Shown here: piece after piece, positions 8,871 through 16,995 of the stretch | Position numbering within the stretch: the stretch's first letter is position 1 | Layout: each line of letters opens with the position of its first letter | Notes under the pieces: generated by a model | What the model was told of the DNA's origin: nothing | Database searches by the model: none | The model's input: only the letters and a program-made list of their open reading frames with translations | NCBI RefSeq assembly: GCF_019654955.1 | Contig: NZ_BPEV01000037.1 | Coordinates: 1 to 46,362 of the forward strand | Source: Shewanella sp. KT0246 | GTDB lineage: Bacteria; Pseudomonadota; Gammaproteobacteria; Enterobacterales; Shewanellaceae | Direction of reading: 5' to 3' | Length of the DNA: 46,362 bases | Program-made: the position numbers and the translations under genes

Positions 8871-9656
8871 TTACCATTTCTTCTTAGGTTGGAATAGCAT
8901 ATCGATATCATCTTCGTCATCTTTAGGTGTTTTGACCGCTTGAGGGTTCAACTGTTTCTGCTGAGAATCAATCTCTTCTAACAACTCTTTCGCTTCTTCA
9001 ACTTTACGACTAATGAAAGGGTCATTAGGTGTTTTAGCTTTAATAGCCTGCAATGTTGCTAGTGCTTTGGACACCATTTGTTTAGATGAACCAAATTGTT
9101 TTAGCGAGTTAGCAGCGCGTGAACGTGAAAGCATTGACTCAACATTAATGCGCAATTGGTAGCTATCTATACGGTTTTCTGCTTCAGCAAACACTTGCGG
9201 GTCTAGTTTACCTTTGTTGTTTTCAGCTCTAACAATAGCTTTAAGCTTCTTGAGCATCTGTACTAATTCTAAAATTTGCTTGTCATTGTCCGGTAAGCGA
9301 AAGTTTTCAATCGCTAAAGCTTGTGATGGACTAGAGCTTAAAGTCGTGATTTGAGTTTGGATATCGACTAAGCGACGTTGGTAATCCGCTTGTTGTGGTT
9401 GATTTTCAAGATGGGTTAGGGACATTTCAAGCGCTTCATTAATCCGCTTGTAAAGCACTAAAATTACACTGCTAGGAAATGATGCCAAGCCTGTGTTAGA
9501 TAAAACGTTTTCGGTTTCATTAATGATAGCTCTATGGCGTTTTAATTCCATTCTACGTTCTGCTTCAGCACGTTCTTTTTGTTGCTGAATAACACTAATA
9601 CCAATGATCAGAATAAAAAGTGCACCTAACAGTATCAATACCAAGGTAAAGGTCAT
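8871..9656 (-). CDS. Conserved membrane-anchored coiled-coil protein of unknown function
   Basis: Not a family recognised by name. The 261-residue protein starts with one hydrophobic helix (residues about 3-22, TFTLVLILLGALFILIIG), then a charged helix (QQQKERAEAERRMELKRHR) and a long Gln/Leu/Lys-rich, mostly helical region, ending in an acidic segment (KDDEDDIDMLF) and a basic tail (QPKKKW). This suggests an inner-membrane anchor with a cytoplasmic coiled-coil. The chosen ATG (9656-9654) has a GGA ribosome-binding element 6 nt upstream; an upstream TTG (9671) would add five residues but has no such site. It lies between topA and cysB, which are adjacent in E. coli, so it is an insertion relative to that order. 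It is transcribed against both neighbours. Confidence 0.75.
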   Translation of the reverse strand: MTFTLVLILLGALFILIIGISVIQQQKERAEAERRMELKRHRAIINETENVLSNTGLASFPSSVILVLYKRINEALEMSLTHLENQPQQADYQRRLVDIQTQITTLSSSPSQALAIENFRLPDNDKQILELVQMLKKLKAIVRAENNKGKLDPQVFAEAENRIDSYQLRINVESMLSRSRAANSLKQFGSSKQMVSKALATLQAIKAKTPNDPFISRKVEEAKELLEEIDSQQKQLNPQAVKTPKDDEDDIDMLFQPKKKW

Positions 9657-10013
9657 ATGGTTTCCGTTCAATAATTAACAGCAGAGTGGTTTGTTACCAC
9701 TTTTATTAAATTTGTAGTTTATATCTTAGCGCAAGACACGAACAGTGTCGTATAAAAAGTCATTCAAATCGTTAAGAATTGCTATAACTTTGGACTGAGT
9801 CCGCAAGGTTACCATTAGAGGCCAATAACATGCAAAATTCTCAAACTCGTTATTACTATTTGATTTAATAATTTAGATCGTCTATAACATTTAGCTATAA
9901 CGAAATCTTTCATAAACTGTTTTGGTTGTGTTTTATTTGAACAGTTTAGTTTCTATCGAAAGTTTCTAGTAAATAAAACTGATTCACATCTGGTGCAACA
10001 CGAAGGTAGTAAC
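9657..10013. other. Intergenic region upstream of cysB
   Basis: Divergent promoter region. It contains an inverted repeat GACAC-GAACA-GTGTC at 9735-9749 and a wide inverted repeat AAACTGTT (9914-9921) / AACAGTTT (9940-9947). LysR-type regulators commonly bind such dyads in front of their own genes, but no assignment is possible from sequence alone. Confidence 0.5.
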
Positions 10014-10988
10014 ATGAAATTACAGCAACTAAGATATATTGCAGAAGTGGTAAAACACAATTTAAATGTCTCAGCAACAGCAGAAGACCTTTACACCTCG
10101 CAGCCAGGGATCAGTAAACAAGTCAGAATGCTTGAAGATGAGCTGGGGATACAAATCTTTGGCCGCAGTGGTAAGCATTTAACTCATGTGACACCAGCTG
10201 GCCAATTAGTGATCGATATTTCCAATGATATTTTAGGTAAAGTTGAAAGTATTAAAAAAGTCTCAGAAGAGTATACCCAACCTAATCAAGGTGAACTCAA
10301 TATTGCGACAACTGATACACAAGCCCGTTATGCGCTTCCACAAGTCATTAAGCCTTTTATTAAGCGCTACCCAAAAGTGAACTTGCACATGCATCAAGGG
10401 ACGCCTTCGCAAATTAGTGAGCAAGCTGCAAGAGGTGATGCTGATTTCGCAATTGCAACAGAAGCAATGCACCTATACTCAGACTTAATTATGTTACCTT
10501 GTTATCACTGGAATCGTTCGATTGTTGTTACCCGAGATCATCCGTTAGCTAATCGTAAAACCCTGACTATTGAAGATTTGGCTGAGTTTCCATTGGTAAC
10601 TTATGTATTTGGTTTCGACAAAGCATCTGAAATTGAAAAGTCATTCAAGAAGGCTGAGCTAGAGCCAAGAGTCGTATTCAGTGCCACCAGTGCTGATGTA
10701 CTTAAAACCTATGTGAGATTAGGACTTGGTGTCGGTGTTATCGCTTCAATGGCAATTGATCCAGTGATTGATAAAGACTTAGTGGCAATTGATGCGAGAC
10801 ATTTATTTGCCCATAGCACGACAAAAATTGGCTTTAGACGCGGTAGCTTTTTACGTAGTTATATGTACGACTTCATGTATAACTTTGCGCCGCACTTAAC
10901 TCGTGATGTCGTAGAGAAGGCGGTAGCATTGCGGGACCAACAACTGATTGATGAGATGTTTGCCGGAATGGATTTACCCGTTCGCTAA
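10014..10988 (+). CDS. cysB: CysB, LysR-family regulator of cysteine biosynthesis
   Basis: Transcription activator of sulfate assimilation and cysteine synthesis genes; responds to N-acetylserine/O-acetylserine. With the ATG at 10014 the protein is exactly 324 residues, the length of E. coli CysB, and an AAGGT ribosome-binding site precedes it. The N-terminal winged helix-turn-helix is clear (AEDLYTSQPGISKQVRMLEDELG, about residues 23-45). Effector-pocket residues Thr100, Thr102 and Gln103 in IATTDTQARYALP coincide with those known in the CysB ligand domain. An upstream in-frame codon at 9993 would add seven residues and is not needed. The terminator at 11033-11058 follows. Confidence 0.96.
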   Translation: MKLQQLRYIAEVVKHNLNVSATAEDLYTSQPGISKQVRMLEDELGIQIFGRSGKHLTHVTPAGQLVIDISNDILGKVESIKKVSEEYTQPNQGELNIATTDTQARYALPQVIKPFIKRYPKVNLHMHQGTPSQISEQAARGDADFAIATEAMHLYSDLIMLPCYHWNRSIVVTRDHPLANRKTLTIEDLAEFPLVTYVFGFDKASEIEKSFKKAELEPRVVFSATSADVLKTYVRLGLGVGVIASMAIDPVIDKDLVAIDARHLFAHSTTKIGFRRGSFLRSYMYDFMYNFAPHLTRDVVEKAVALRDQQLIDEMFAGMDLPVR

Positions 10989-11032
10989 TTTATGATTTCA
11001 ACCTGTTAGGTCAGTTTGAATCGATAAAAACA

Positions 11033-11058
11033 AAAAATCTCGCCAAGGCGAGATTTTT
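11033..11058. terminator. Bidirectional terminator (cysB / purN)
   Basis: AAAAATCTCGCC-AA-GGCGAGATTTTT, a perfect stem with A-run and T-run, between convergent genes. Confidence 0.92.
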
Positions 11059-11082
11059 AATTTTTAAGCTTTATTAAACAAA

Positions 11083-11727
11083 TTAATCAGGTGCGTAACC
11101 GTGAATACCAATAAGTTGGTCATCCAAATAGGCTTTTTTATCCACCATTTTTAATCGGTTTAAGCTAAACCATTTTACCACTAGCGGGTAGATAGCATGC
11201 TCTTGTTCATGAACACGGCTAGATAAGGTTTCTACTGTATCATCTTCATAAACAGGGACTTTAGCCTGCAATACAACAGGCCCAGCATCCAGTTCAGGAA
11301 TGACAAAGTGAACACTCGCACCATGCTCAGTATCTTTGGCATCTAATGCTCTTTGATGAGTATGCAGCCCTGCATATTTAGGCAATAAAGAAGGGTGGAT
11401 ATTGATCATCTTACCCATATATTGACTAACGAACTCATCAGATAAAATACGCATGAAGCCAGCAAGCACAATTAAATCTGGCTGATACTGCTCAATGGCT
11501 TGCTGTAAACGCATGTCATATTGCTGGCGGCTTTCATCCTTACGGGCGATAACACAACTTGTATTGATTTCACCATGATGAGCACGGACAAGTCCGTAAG
11601 CATCAGGTTTGTTGCTAATAACACCAACAACTTCAGCGTTAAGGTTATCATCACAACCATCAATAATGGCTTGTAAGTTAGTACCGTTACCTGAGATAAG
11701 AACAAGAACGCGGCAGCATTCAGACAT
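11083..11727 (-). CDS. purN: Phosphoribosylglycinamide formyltransferase
   Basis: Third step of de novo purine synthesis: transfers a formyl group from 10-formyl-THF to GAR. The 214-residue protein shows the phosphate-binding loop SGNGTNLQA near residue 12, the catalytic Asn and His in INIHPSLLPKYAGLHTHQRAL and the catalytic Asp in IPELDAGPVVLQ. The ATG directly follows the purM TAG stop (TAG-ATG, no gap), with GGAG about 9 nt upstream inside the end of purM, so the pair is translationally coupled in one operon. Confidence 0.97.
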   Translation of the reverse strand: MSECCRVLVLISGNGTNLQAIIDGCDDNLNAEVVGVISNKPDAYGLVRAHHGEINTSCVIARKDESRQQYDMRLQQAIEQYQPDLIVLAGFMRILSDEFVSQYMGKMINIHPSLLPKYAGLHTHQRALDAKDTEHGASVHFVIPELDAGPVVLQAKVPVYEDDTVETLSSRVHEQEHAIYPLVVKWFSLNRLKMVDKKAYLDDQLIGIHGYAPD

Positions 11728-12765
11728 CTAGTTAATCTCCACTTGCTCTTCGTCACCTTGACGATTTGCAATTTCACCGATTAACCAAGCGTTTTCACCT
11801 TCAGCTTTAAGTAGTTCAAGTGCTGACTCTACTTTTTCAGCAGGAAGGGCAATAATCATACCTACACCACAGTTAAAGGTGCGGTACATTTCAAACTGCT
11901 CTATGTTGCCGTTTTCCATTAACCAGTCGAAAACAACAGGCCACTGCCAAGAGTCGCCTTTAACAACTGCTTTGCAATCGTCAGGTAATACGCGTGGGAT
12001 GTTTTCCCAGAATCCACCACCAGTAATATGCGCCATTGCATGAACTTCAGTTTGCTCAAGCAACTTAAGTAAAGGCTTTACATAAATCTTGGTAGGTTCT
12101 AATAAATGCTCTATAAGCGGTTTACCAGCAAGATCTTGTTGAGGATCTGCCTTGCTTACTTCTAATACTTTACGTACTAAAGAGTAACCATTTGAGTGAG
12201 GGCCAGTTGAACCTAGTGCAATAAGTGCGTCACCAGATTTAACTTTAGTCCCGTCGATGATAGCTTCTTTTTCAGCGACACCAACACAAAAACCCGCTAA
12301 ATCGTAATCTTCACCTTCATACATACCAGGCATTTCAGCAGTTTCACCACCGATTAATGCACAACCTGATTGATGACAGCCTTCAGCAATACCGTTAACA
12401 ACTGAAGTGGCAGTTTCAACATCTAACTTGCCAGTTGCGTAGTAATCTAGGAAGAACAAAGGTTCAGCACCAGATACGATTAAGTCATTTACACACATAG
12501 CAACTAAATCAACACCAACAGTGTCGTGCTTTTTGTAATCAATGGCTAAACGTAACTTGGTTCCAACACCGTCAGTACCAGAGACTAATACTGGGTGTTT
12601 ATACTTAGTTGGCAATTCGCAAAGAGCGCCAAAACCACCTAGGTTGCCCATTACTTCAGGACGGTGAGTGCGTTTTACCGCAGATTTAATATTATTGACT
12701 AATGCATTACCAGCATCGATATCAACGCCAGCGTCTTTGTAGCTAAGTGGTGTAGGAGTGCTCAC
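11728..12765 (-). CDS. purM: Phosphoribosylformylglycinamidine cyclo-ligase (AIR synthetase)
   Basis: ATP-dependent ring closure of FGAM to aminoimidazole ribonucleotide in purine synthesis. The conserved N-terminus LSYKDAGVDIDAGNALV and the segments GGFGALCELP, GTDGVGTKLRLA and GGETAEMPGMY are all present. I place the start at a GTG (12765-12763): it has AGAGGA 6 nt upstream and gives 345 residues, the E. coli length. The upstream ATG at 12786 has no ribosome-binding site and would add seven unconserved residues. It is the first gene of the purMN operon, divergent from upp. Confidence 0.97.
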   Translation of the reverse strand: MSTPTPLSYKDAGVDIDAGNALVNNIKSAVKRTHRPEVMGNLGGFGALCELPTKYKHPVLVSGTDGVGTKLRLAIDYKKHDTVGVDLVAMCVNDLIVSGAEPLFFLDYYATGKLDVETATSVVNGIAEGCHQSGCALIGGETAEMPGMYEGEDYDLAGFCVGVAEKEAIIDGTKVKSGDALIALGSTGPHSNGYSLVRKVLEVSKADPQQDLAGKPLIEHLLEPTKIYVKPLLKLLEQTEVHAMAHITGGGFWENIPRVLPDDCKAVVKGDSWQWPVVFDWLMENGNIEQFEMYRTFNCGVGMIIALPAEKVESALELLKAEGENAWLIGEIANRQGDEEQVEIN

Positions 12766-12867
12766 GGAGGATCCTCTAGGGTACATCGTTTTATGGGATT
12801 TTATGCGGCGCTATTCTATCAGCTTGTGGTAGGCGTCGAAAGTCATGATTTAGCTTTATCCGATTAT

Positions 12868-12880
12868 GAAAACAGTTTTC
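12868..12880. promoter_or_regulatory. Perfect inverted repeat in the purM-upp divergent region
   Basis: GAAAAC-A-GTTTTC. Resembles a purine-type operator in its AAAAC/GTTTT arms but has a one-base centre, unlike the even-centred PurR site, so assignment is open. Confidence 0.3.
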
Positions 12881-13006
12881 TGTAATGCTTTTAGCTGTTT
12901 AGCGTGAGATTGGCTGCAATTATGAAACCTTATGTTTTATAAAGAGAATAAATAAACTAGAATTTGAACAATTTGCGAAAAATATCTCATCATCAGGAGT
13001 GCAAAA

Positions 13007-13633
13007 ATGAAAGTCGTTGAAGTAAAACACCCGTTAATTCGTCATAAAGTAGGCTTAATGCGTGAAGCTGAAATCAGTACTAAACGTTTTCGTGAGTTAG
13101 CCACAGAAGTTGGTAGCTTATTAACGTACGAAGCAACAGCAGACTTTGAAACAGAAACTGTCACTATTAATGGCTGGAACGGCCCTGTTGAGATTGAACA
13201 GATCAAAGGTAAGAAGGTGACAGTTGTCCCTATTCTTCGAGCAGGATTGGGGATGATGGATGGCGTATTAGAGCATATGCCTAGTGCTAAAATTTCTGTT
13301 GTCGGTATTTACCGTGACGAAGAAACTTTAGAACCAGTTCCATATTTTGACAAACTCGTTAGCAATGTTGATGAGCGTGTGGCGATTGTGGTCGATCCTA
13401 TGCTGGCAACAGGCGGTTCGATGATTGCGACTATCGACTTACTTAAAAAGCGTGGCTGTGTGTCAATAAAAGCACTGGTATTAGTTGCTGCGCCTGAAGG
13501 TATTAAGGCTTTAGAAGCTGCACATCCAGATATCGAACTATATACAGCATCAATCGATGACTGCTTAAATGAGCAGGGTTATATTTTACCGGGTCTTGGT
13601 GATGCTGGGGATAAGATTTTCGGTACTAAATAA
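13007..13633 (+). CDS. upp: Uracil phosphoribosyltransferase
   Basis: Salvage enzyme converting uracil and PRPP to UMP. The 208-residue length equals that of E. coli Upp. The PRPP-binding loop VDPMLATGGSM lies near residues 130-140, and the uracil-binding C-terminus GYILPGLGDAGDKIFGTK is intact. An AGGAG ribosome-binding site lies 7-8 nt before the ATG. It is divergent from purMN, putting purine synthesis and pyrimidine salvage side by side. No uracil permease is adjacent in this window. Confidence 0.97.
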   Translation: MKVVEVKHPLIRHKVGLMREAEISTKRFRELATEVGSLLTYEATADFETETVTINGWNGPVEIEQIKGKKVTVVPILRAGLGMMDGVLEHMPSAKISVVGIYRDEETLEPVPYFDKLVSNVDERVAIVVDPMLATGGSMIATIDLLKKRGCVSIKALVLVAAPEGIKALEAAHPDIELYTASIDDCLNEQGYILPGLGDAGDKIFGTK

Positions 13634-13651
13634 ATTTAGTAAACCGATAAT

Positions 13652-13679
13652 AAAAAAGGAGCCGTTGGCTCCTTTTTTA
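13652..13679. terminator. Bidirectional terminator (upp / NhaC-type transporter)
   Basis: AAAAAAGGAGCC-GTT-GGCTCCTTTTTT, perfect stem with A-run and T-run between convergent genes. Confidence 0.92.
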
Positions 13680-13739
13680 TTGGGTCTTAATCAGTATTTA
13701 CGACTTCATATTGTTCAAGACTGATAATGCTATCGACTA

Positions 13740-15062
13740 CTAAAGTACCATTGCTGCAATCCAGCCAAAGCCGATAAGCGGAATGTTGTAGTGAATAAAG
13801 GTCGGGATAACACTGTCACGGATATGATCGTGCTGTCCGTCAGCATTTAGACCTGCTGTTGGGCCTAAGGTTGAATCTGAAGCAGGTGAGCCTGCATCAC
13901 CCAAAGCTGCTGCTGTACCCACTAATGCGATTGTTGCTGCAACTGAAAAGCCAAAGGTGAGTGCTAATGGTACATAAATGGTAGCGATAATTGGAATGGT
14001 TGAGAATGAAGAACCAATGCCCATAGTAATTAATAACCCTACAACCAGCATGAGCAAGGCTGCTAAGGCTTTATTGTCACCAATAATGTCGCCTAACGAA
14101 GTAACAAGGGTGCTGACTTCACCAGTGGATTTTACTACCGCAGCAAAACCCGCTGCTGCAATCATGATGAAACCAATATTGGCCATCATCAATACACCTT
14201 GGTTAAACATATCTTGCCTGACATCAGGTTTAATAATGCCTGAGAAACGGAAGATGATGAAACCTGTTAATGCACCGAATATCATTGAGTCAGTTTGTAA
14301 TTGAACCACTAACGTTGCAACGATAGCCACAAGCGAAATGATTATGGTCTTCTTGTTAATTCCCACTTCTTCACTTTGGTCTGCAACAATATCCTTCGCT
14401 TCATAAATTCGTGGTTTACGGTAAGTAATGAACACTGCTGTTAATAAGCCAGTAATCATTCCTAGCGCAGGTAGAAGCATAGCGGTTGGAATTTGTTCTT
14501 TAACTGCTTCAAGACCATTGTTGTTCAAGTTAGCCAATAAAATATCATTTAAGAAAATACCACCAAAGCCGATCGGTAAAATCATATAAGTGGTAACAAG
14601 ACCAAAAGTGATAATACAAGCAACTAAGCGTCTATCGATTTGTAGTTTGCTTAATACATGCAGTAATGGCGGGATCAAAATTGGAATAAACGCAATATGG
14701 ATTGGCAGAATATTTTGCGAACTTATTGCCATTAATAAAATGGAAGCAAGTAATAACCAACGCACAACTAATGTGTTGGTGCTATTTGGTTCTTTACCCA
14801 CTTTTTTAATAATGTTGTGAGAAATGAGTGTGGTTAAGCCAGAATGCGATAAAGCGGCAGCAAAGGCGCCAAGTAAGGCATAACTTAAAGCAATTTGTGC
14901 ACCTCCGCCAAGACCATCATTAAAGGCTGCGATGGTTTGATGAATATCTAAGCCTCCAACTAACCCTGCAACAAGTGCGCTTACAGTTAGTGCGATGACA
15001 ACATTCACACGCATGAGACTTAATGCAAGCATTAAGGTGACAGCAATTACGACCGCATTCAT
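13740..15062 (-). CDS. Na+/H+ antiporter (NhaC) superfamily membrane transporter
   Basis: Polytopic inner-membrane protein of 440 residues with about 11-12 hydrophobic segments. The N-terminus (MNAVVIAVTLMLALSLMRVNVVIALTVS is the first helix region) and the glycine/serine-rich segment near the C-terminus (ALGDAGSPASDSTLGPTAGLNADGQHDH, broken here for length) are typical of the NhaC-like group that includes Bacillus YuiF. Members have been proposed as sodium/proton antiporters or amino-acid transporters, so the substrate is uncertain. The ATG has only a weak AAG-type ribosome-binding site. It stands alone, convergent with upp and divergent from the peroxiredoxin. Confidence 0.85.
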   Translation of the reverse strand: MNAVVIAVTLMLALSLMRVNVVIALTVSALVAGLVGGLDIHQTIAAFNDGLGGGAQIALSYALLGAFAAALSHSGLTTLISHNIIKKVGKEPNSTNTLVVRWLLLASILLMAISSQNILPIHIAFIPILIPPLLHVLSKLQIDRRLVACIITFGLVTTYMILPIGFGGIFLNDILLANLNNNGLEAVKEQIPTAMLLPALGMITGLLTAVFITYRKPRIYEAKDIVADQSEEVGINKKTIIISLVAIVATLVVQLQTDSMIFGALTGFIIFRFSGIIKPDVRQDMFNQGVLMMANIGFIMIAAAGFAAVVKSTGEVSTLVTSLGDIIGDNKALAALLMLVVGLLITMGIGSSFSTIPIIATIYVPLALTFGFSVAATIALVGTAAALGDAGSPASDSTLGPTAGLNADGQHDHIRDSVIPTFIHYNIPLIGFGWIAAMVL

Positions 15063-15499
15063 ATTAATTTTTTCTTATTTAGTTTTGTTATTAGATAGAC
15101 ATAGTGAAGTCATTCTTGTCCGTATCAAACGTCATGTCCAGTTTATCTCTATTCAGTTTACAAAAAGTGTATTCATGTAAGGAGGGTTTTTCATTGATGT
15201 AACAAGGCCTGTCGTTATGTTGAATATAATCTTTTGTATAAAGCAAATTATTCATTTGCCTTTTTCTTATCGACAAGTGGACTGTTTTTTCAGCAGGTAA
15301 AACATATTTCATCTTAAAGGACTTATTTCTTTAATCAATTAGGGGTAAGGTATATCGCAATTATCCAAGATACAGATTCATTTCAAGTTGAAGCAATTGT
15401 GTGAGCTGTCTCGCATAATGCTTTAGTTTGGGTATAATGCTACTCAGATTAACAGGCATTGTTTTTAAGTTTTTTTCAATCCATAGATGGAGATATAAA
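15063..15499. other. Intergenic region upstream of the peroxiredoxin
   Basis: AT-rich. A -10 element TATAAT at 15433-15438 is the best candidate for the peroxiredoxin promoter, though no good -35 is visible. A 73-codon minus-strand frame at 15091-15312 shows no protein-like features and is not called. Confidence 0.5.
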
Positions 15500-16105
15500 A
15501 TGAGCGTATTAGTAGGCCGTCCGGCCCCAGATTTTACTGCCGCAGCGGTTCTTGGTACTGGTGAAATCGTTGATAGTTTCAATCTATCTACCGCGATTAA
15601 AGGTAAGTCAGCAGTTGTTTTCTTCTACCCACTAGATTTCACTTTCGTGTGTCCTTCAGAGTTGATTGCTTTTGATCACCGTATTGAAGAGTTCACTAAA
15701 CGTGGCGTTGAAGTTATCGGTGTTTCAATCGATTCTCAGTTCTCTCATCACGCTTGGAGAAATACTGCTGTAGATAAAGGCGGTATCGGTGAAGTTAACT
15801 ACACACTAGTTGCTGACGTTAAGCACGAAATCTGTAAAGCATACGACGTTGAGCATCCAGAAGCAGGTGTTGCTTTCCGTGCATCTTTCTTAATCGACAA
15901 AGAAGGTCAAGTTCGTCATCAAGTGGTTAACGATTTACCACTAGGACGTAACGTTGACGAAATGCTACGTATGATCGATGCGTTACAATTCCACGAAGAG
16001 CACGGTGAAGTTTGTCCTGCTGGTTGGGAAAAAGGCGACAAAGGAATGACTGCAACGACTGAAGGTGTTGCTTCTTACCTAAAAGATAACTCTGACAAGC
16101 TTTAA
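15500..16105 (+). CDS. Typical 2-Cys peroxiredoxin (AhpC/TSA family)
   Basis: Thiol peroxidase that reduces hydrogen peroxide and organic peroxides, probably recycled by thioredoxin since no ahpF is adjacent. With the ATG at 15500 (GGAG 7 nt upstream) it has 201 residues. The peroxidatic Cys51 lies in DFTFVCPSE and the resolving Cys172 in GEVCPAGW. At residues 94-97 it has GGIG, the position of the GGLG motif of overoxidation-sensitive peroxiredoxins, but the C-terminal helix has SYL instead of the YF motif. The longer ~200-residue form is closer to eukaryote-like Prx1 enzymes than to the 187-residue E. coli AhpC. Confidence 0.95.
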   Translation: MSVLVGRPAPDFTAAAVLGTGEIVDSFNLSTAIKGKSAVVFFYPLDFTFVCPSELIAFDHRIEEFTKRGVEVIGVSIDSQFSHHAWRNTAVDKGGIGEVNYTLVADVKHEICKAYDVEHPEAGVAFRASFLIDKEGQVRHQVVNDLPLGRNVDEMLRMIDALQFHEEHGEVCPAGWEKGDKGMTATTEGVASYLKDNSDKL

Positions 16106-16123
16106 TCGCTTTTGTTAGATATT

Positions 16124-16150
16124 AAAAAAGCTGCCTAGGCAGCTTTTTTT
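16124..16150. terminator. Bidirectional terminator (peroxiredoxin / rnt)
   Basis: AAAAAAGCTGCC-TA-GGCAGCTTTTTTT between convergent genes. Confidence 0.92.
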
Positions 16151-16179
16151 GTGTCTTTTAAAAGTGCATTGAATTGGTG

Positions 16180-16857
16180 CTAACTCTCTGACGCTTCTTT
16201 TACTTCTACTTCATCAACTTCTTCACTCACCATTGGCCAACCGCCCAAAGTTTTCCACTTATTGACGATATAACAGAATAATTCTGCAGTTCGTTCTGTG
16301 TCGTACAAGGCTGAGTGCGCTTCTTTATTGTCAAAGTCGATTCCTGCCATTTTACATGCCTTAGCAAGTACGGTGTGGCCGATAGCTAATCCGGCTAGCG
16401 TTGCGGTATCGAAAGTTGCGAATGGGTGGAATGGAGAACGTTTTAAGTCGTTGCGTTCAATGGCTTTATTAACAAAGCCAATATCAAATGCAGCATTGTG
16501 AGCCACAATGATACAGCGATGACAGTCAGCCGCTTTTTGTGCTTTCTTCACATGCTTGAAAATTTCTAGGAACGCTTGCTTTTCATCGACAGCGCCACGT
16601 AAAGGATTAGTTGGATCGATACCATTAAACGCTAATGCTTCAGGTTCAAGGTTTGCACCTTCAAAAGGCTCAATATGAAAGTGTTGGGTTTTATCAAGTT
16701 CAATAAAACCATCATCATTCATTTTAAGGGTGGTGACAGCTATTTCTAGCAACGCATCAGTTGCGGCATTGAAACCTGCGGTCTCGACATCGATAACAAC
16801 AGGAAAGTAGCCTCTAAAGCGGTGTTTGAATTTGTTTGCGTCGCAGATATCGCTCAT
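16180..16857 (-). CDS. rnt: Ribonuclease T
   Basis: DEDDh 3'-5' exoribonuclease that trims the 3' ends of tRNA, 5S and 23S rRNA. With the ATG at 16857 (TGAGG about 6 nt upstream) the catalytic residues fall at Asp23, Glu25 (VIDVETAGF), Asp125 (VAHNAAFD), His181 and Asp186 (AHSALYDTERTA), the same numbers as in E. coli RNase T. An upstream ATG at 16869 would add four residues but has no usable ribosome-binding site. At 225 residues it is ten longer than the E. coli protein, owing to a Glu-rich C-terminal tail. It is divergent from motY. Confidence 0.97.
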   Translation of the reverse strand: MSDICDANKFKHRFRGYFPVVIDVETAGFNAATDALLEIAVTTLKMNDDGFIELDKTQHFHIEPFEGANLEPEALAFNGIDPTNPLRGAVDEKQAFLEIFKHVKKAQKAADCHRCIIVAHNAAFDIGFVNKAIERNDLKRSPFHPFATFDTATLAGLAIGHTVLAKACKMAGIDFDNKEAHSALYDTERTAELFCYIVNKWKTLGGWPMVSEEVDEVEVKEASES

Positions 16858-16938
16858 TAAAAACCTCATTCTCTAATATGTCGGCTATTATGCTAAAACT
16901 GTGGCTCAGTGTCATGTTTGATTGTGCGATTTCTCTGC

Positions 16939-16965
16939 TAAAGAATAATAAAACTTTGCCGATAC
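16939..16965 (+). promoter_or_regulatory. Sigma-28 (FliA) promoter of motY
   Basis: TAAA (16939-16942), a 15-nt spacer, then GCCGATAC (16958-16965). This matches the flagellar consensus TAAA-N15-GCCGATAA at all but the last base, and it lies 30 nt before the motY ATG. Confidence 0.85.
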
Positions 16966-16995
16966 AGAAATGTGACTATCTGACAGGGTGTTTTT

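Noticed and set aside
12766..12786. ATG start of purM at 12786
   Set aside because: No ribosome-binding site; the GTG at 12765 has AGAGGA at good spacing and gives the family length of 345 residues.
15091..15312. 73-codon minus-strand frame between the NhaC-type transporter and the peroxiredoxin
   Set aside because: No good ribosome-binding site, no recognisable motif, AT-rich chance frame.
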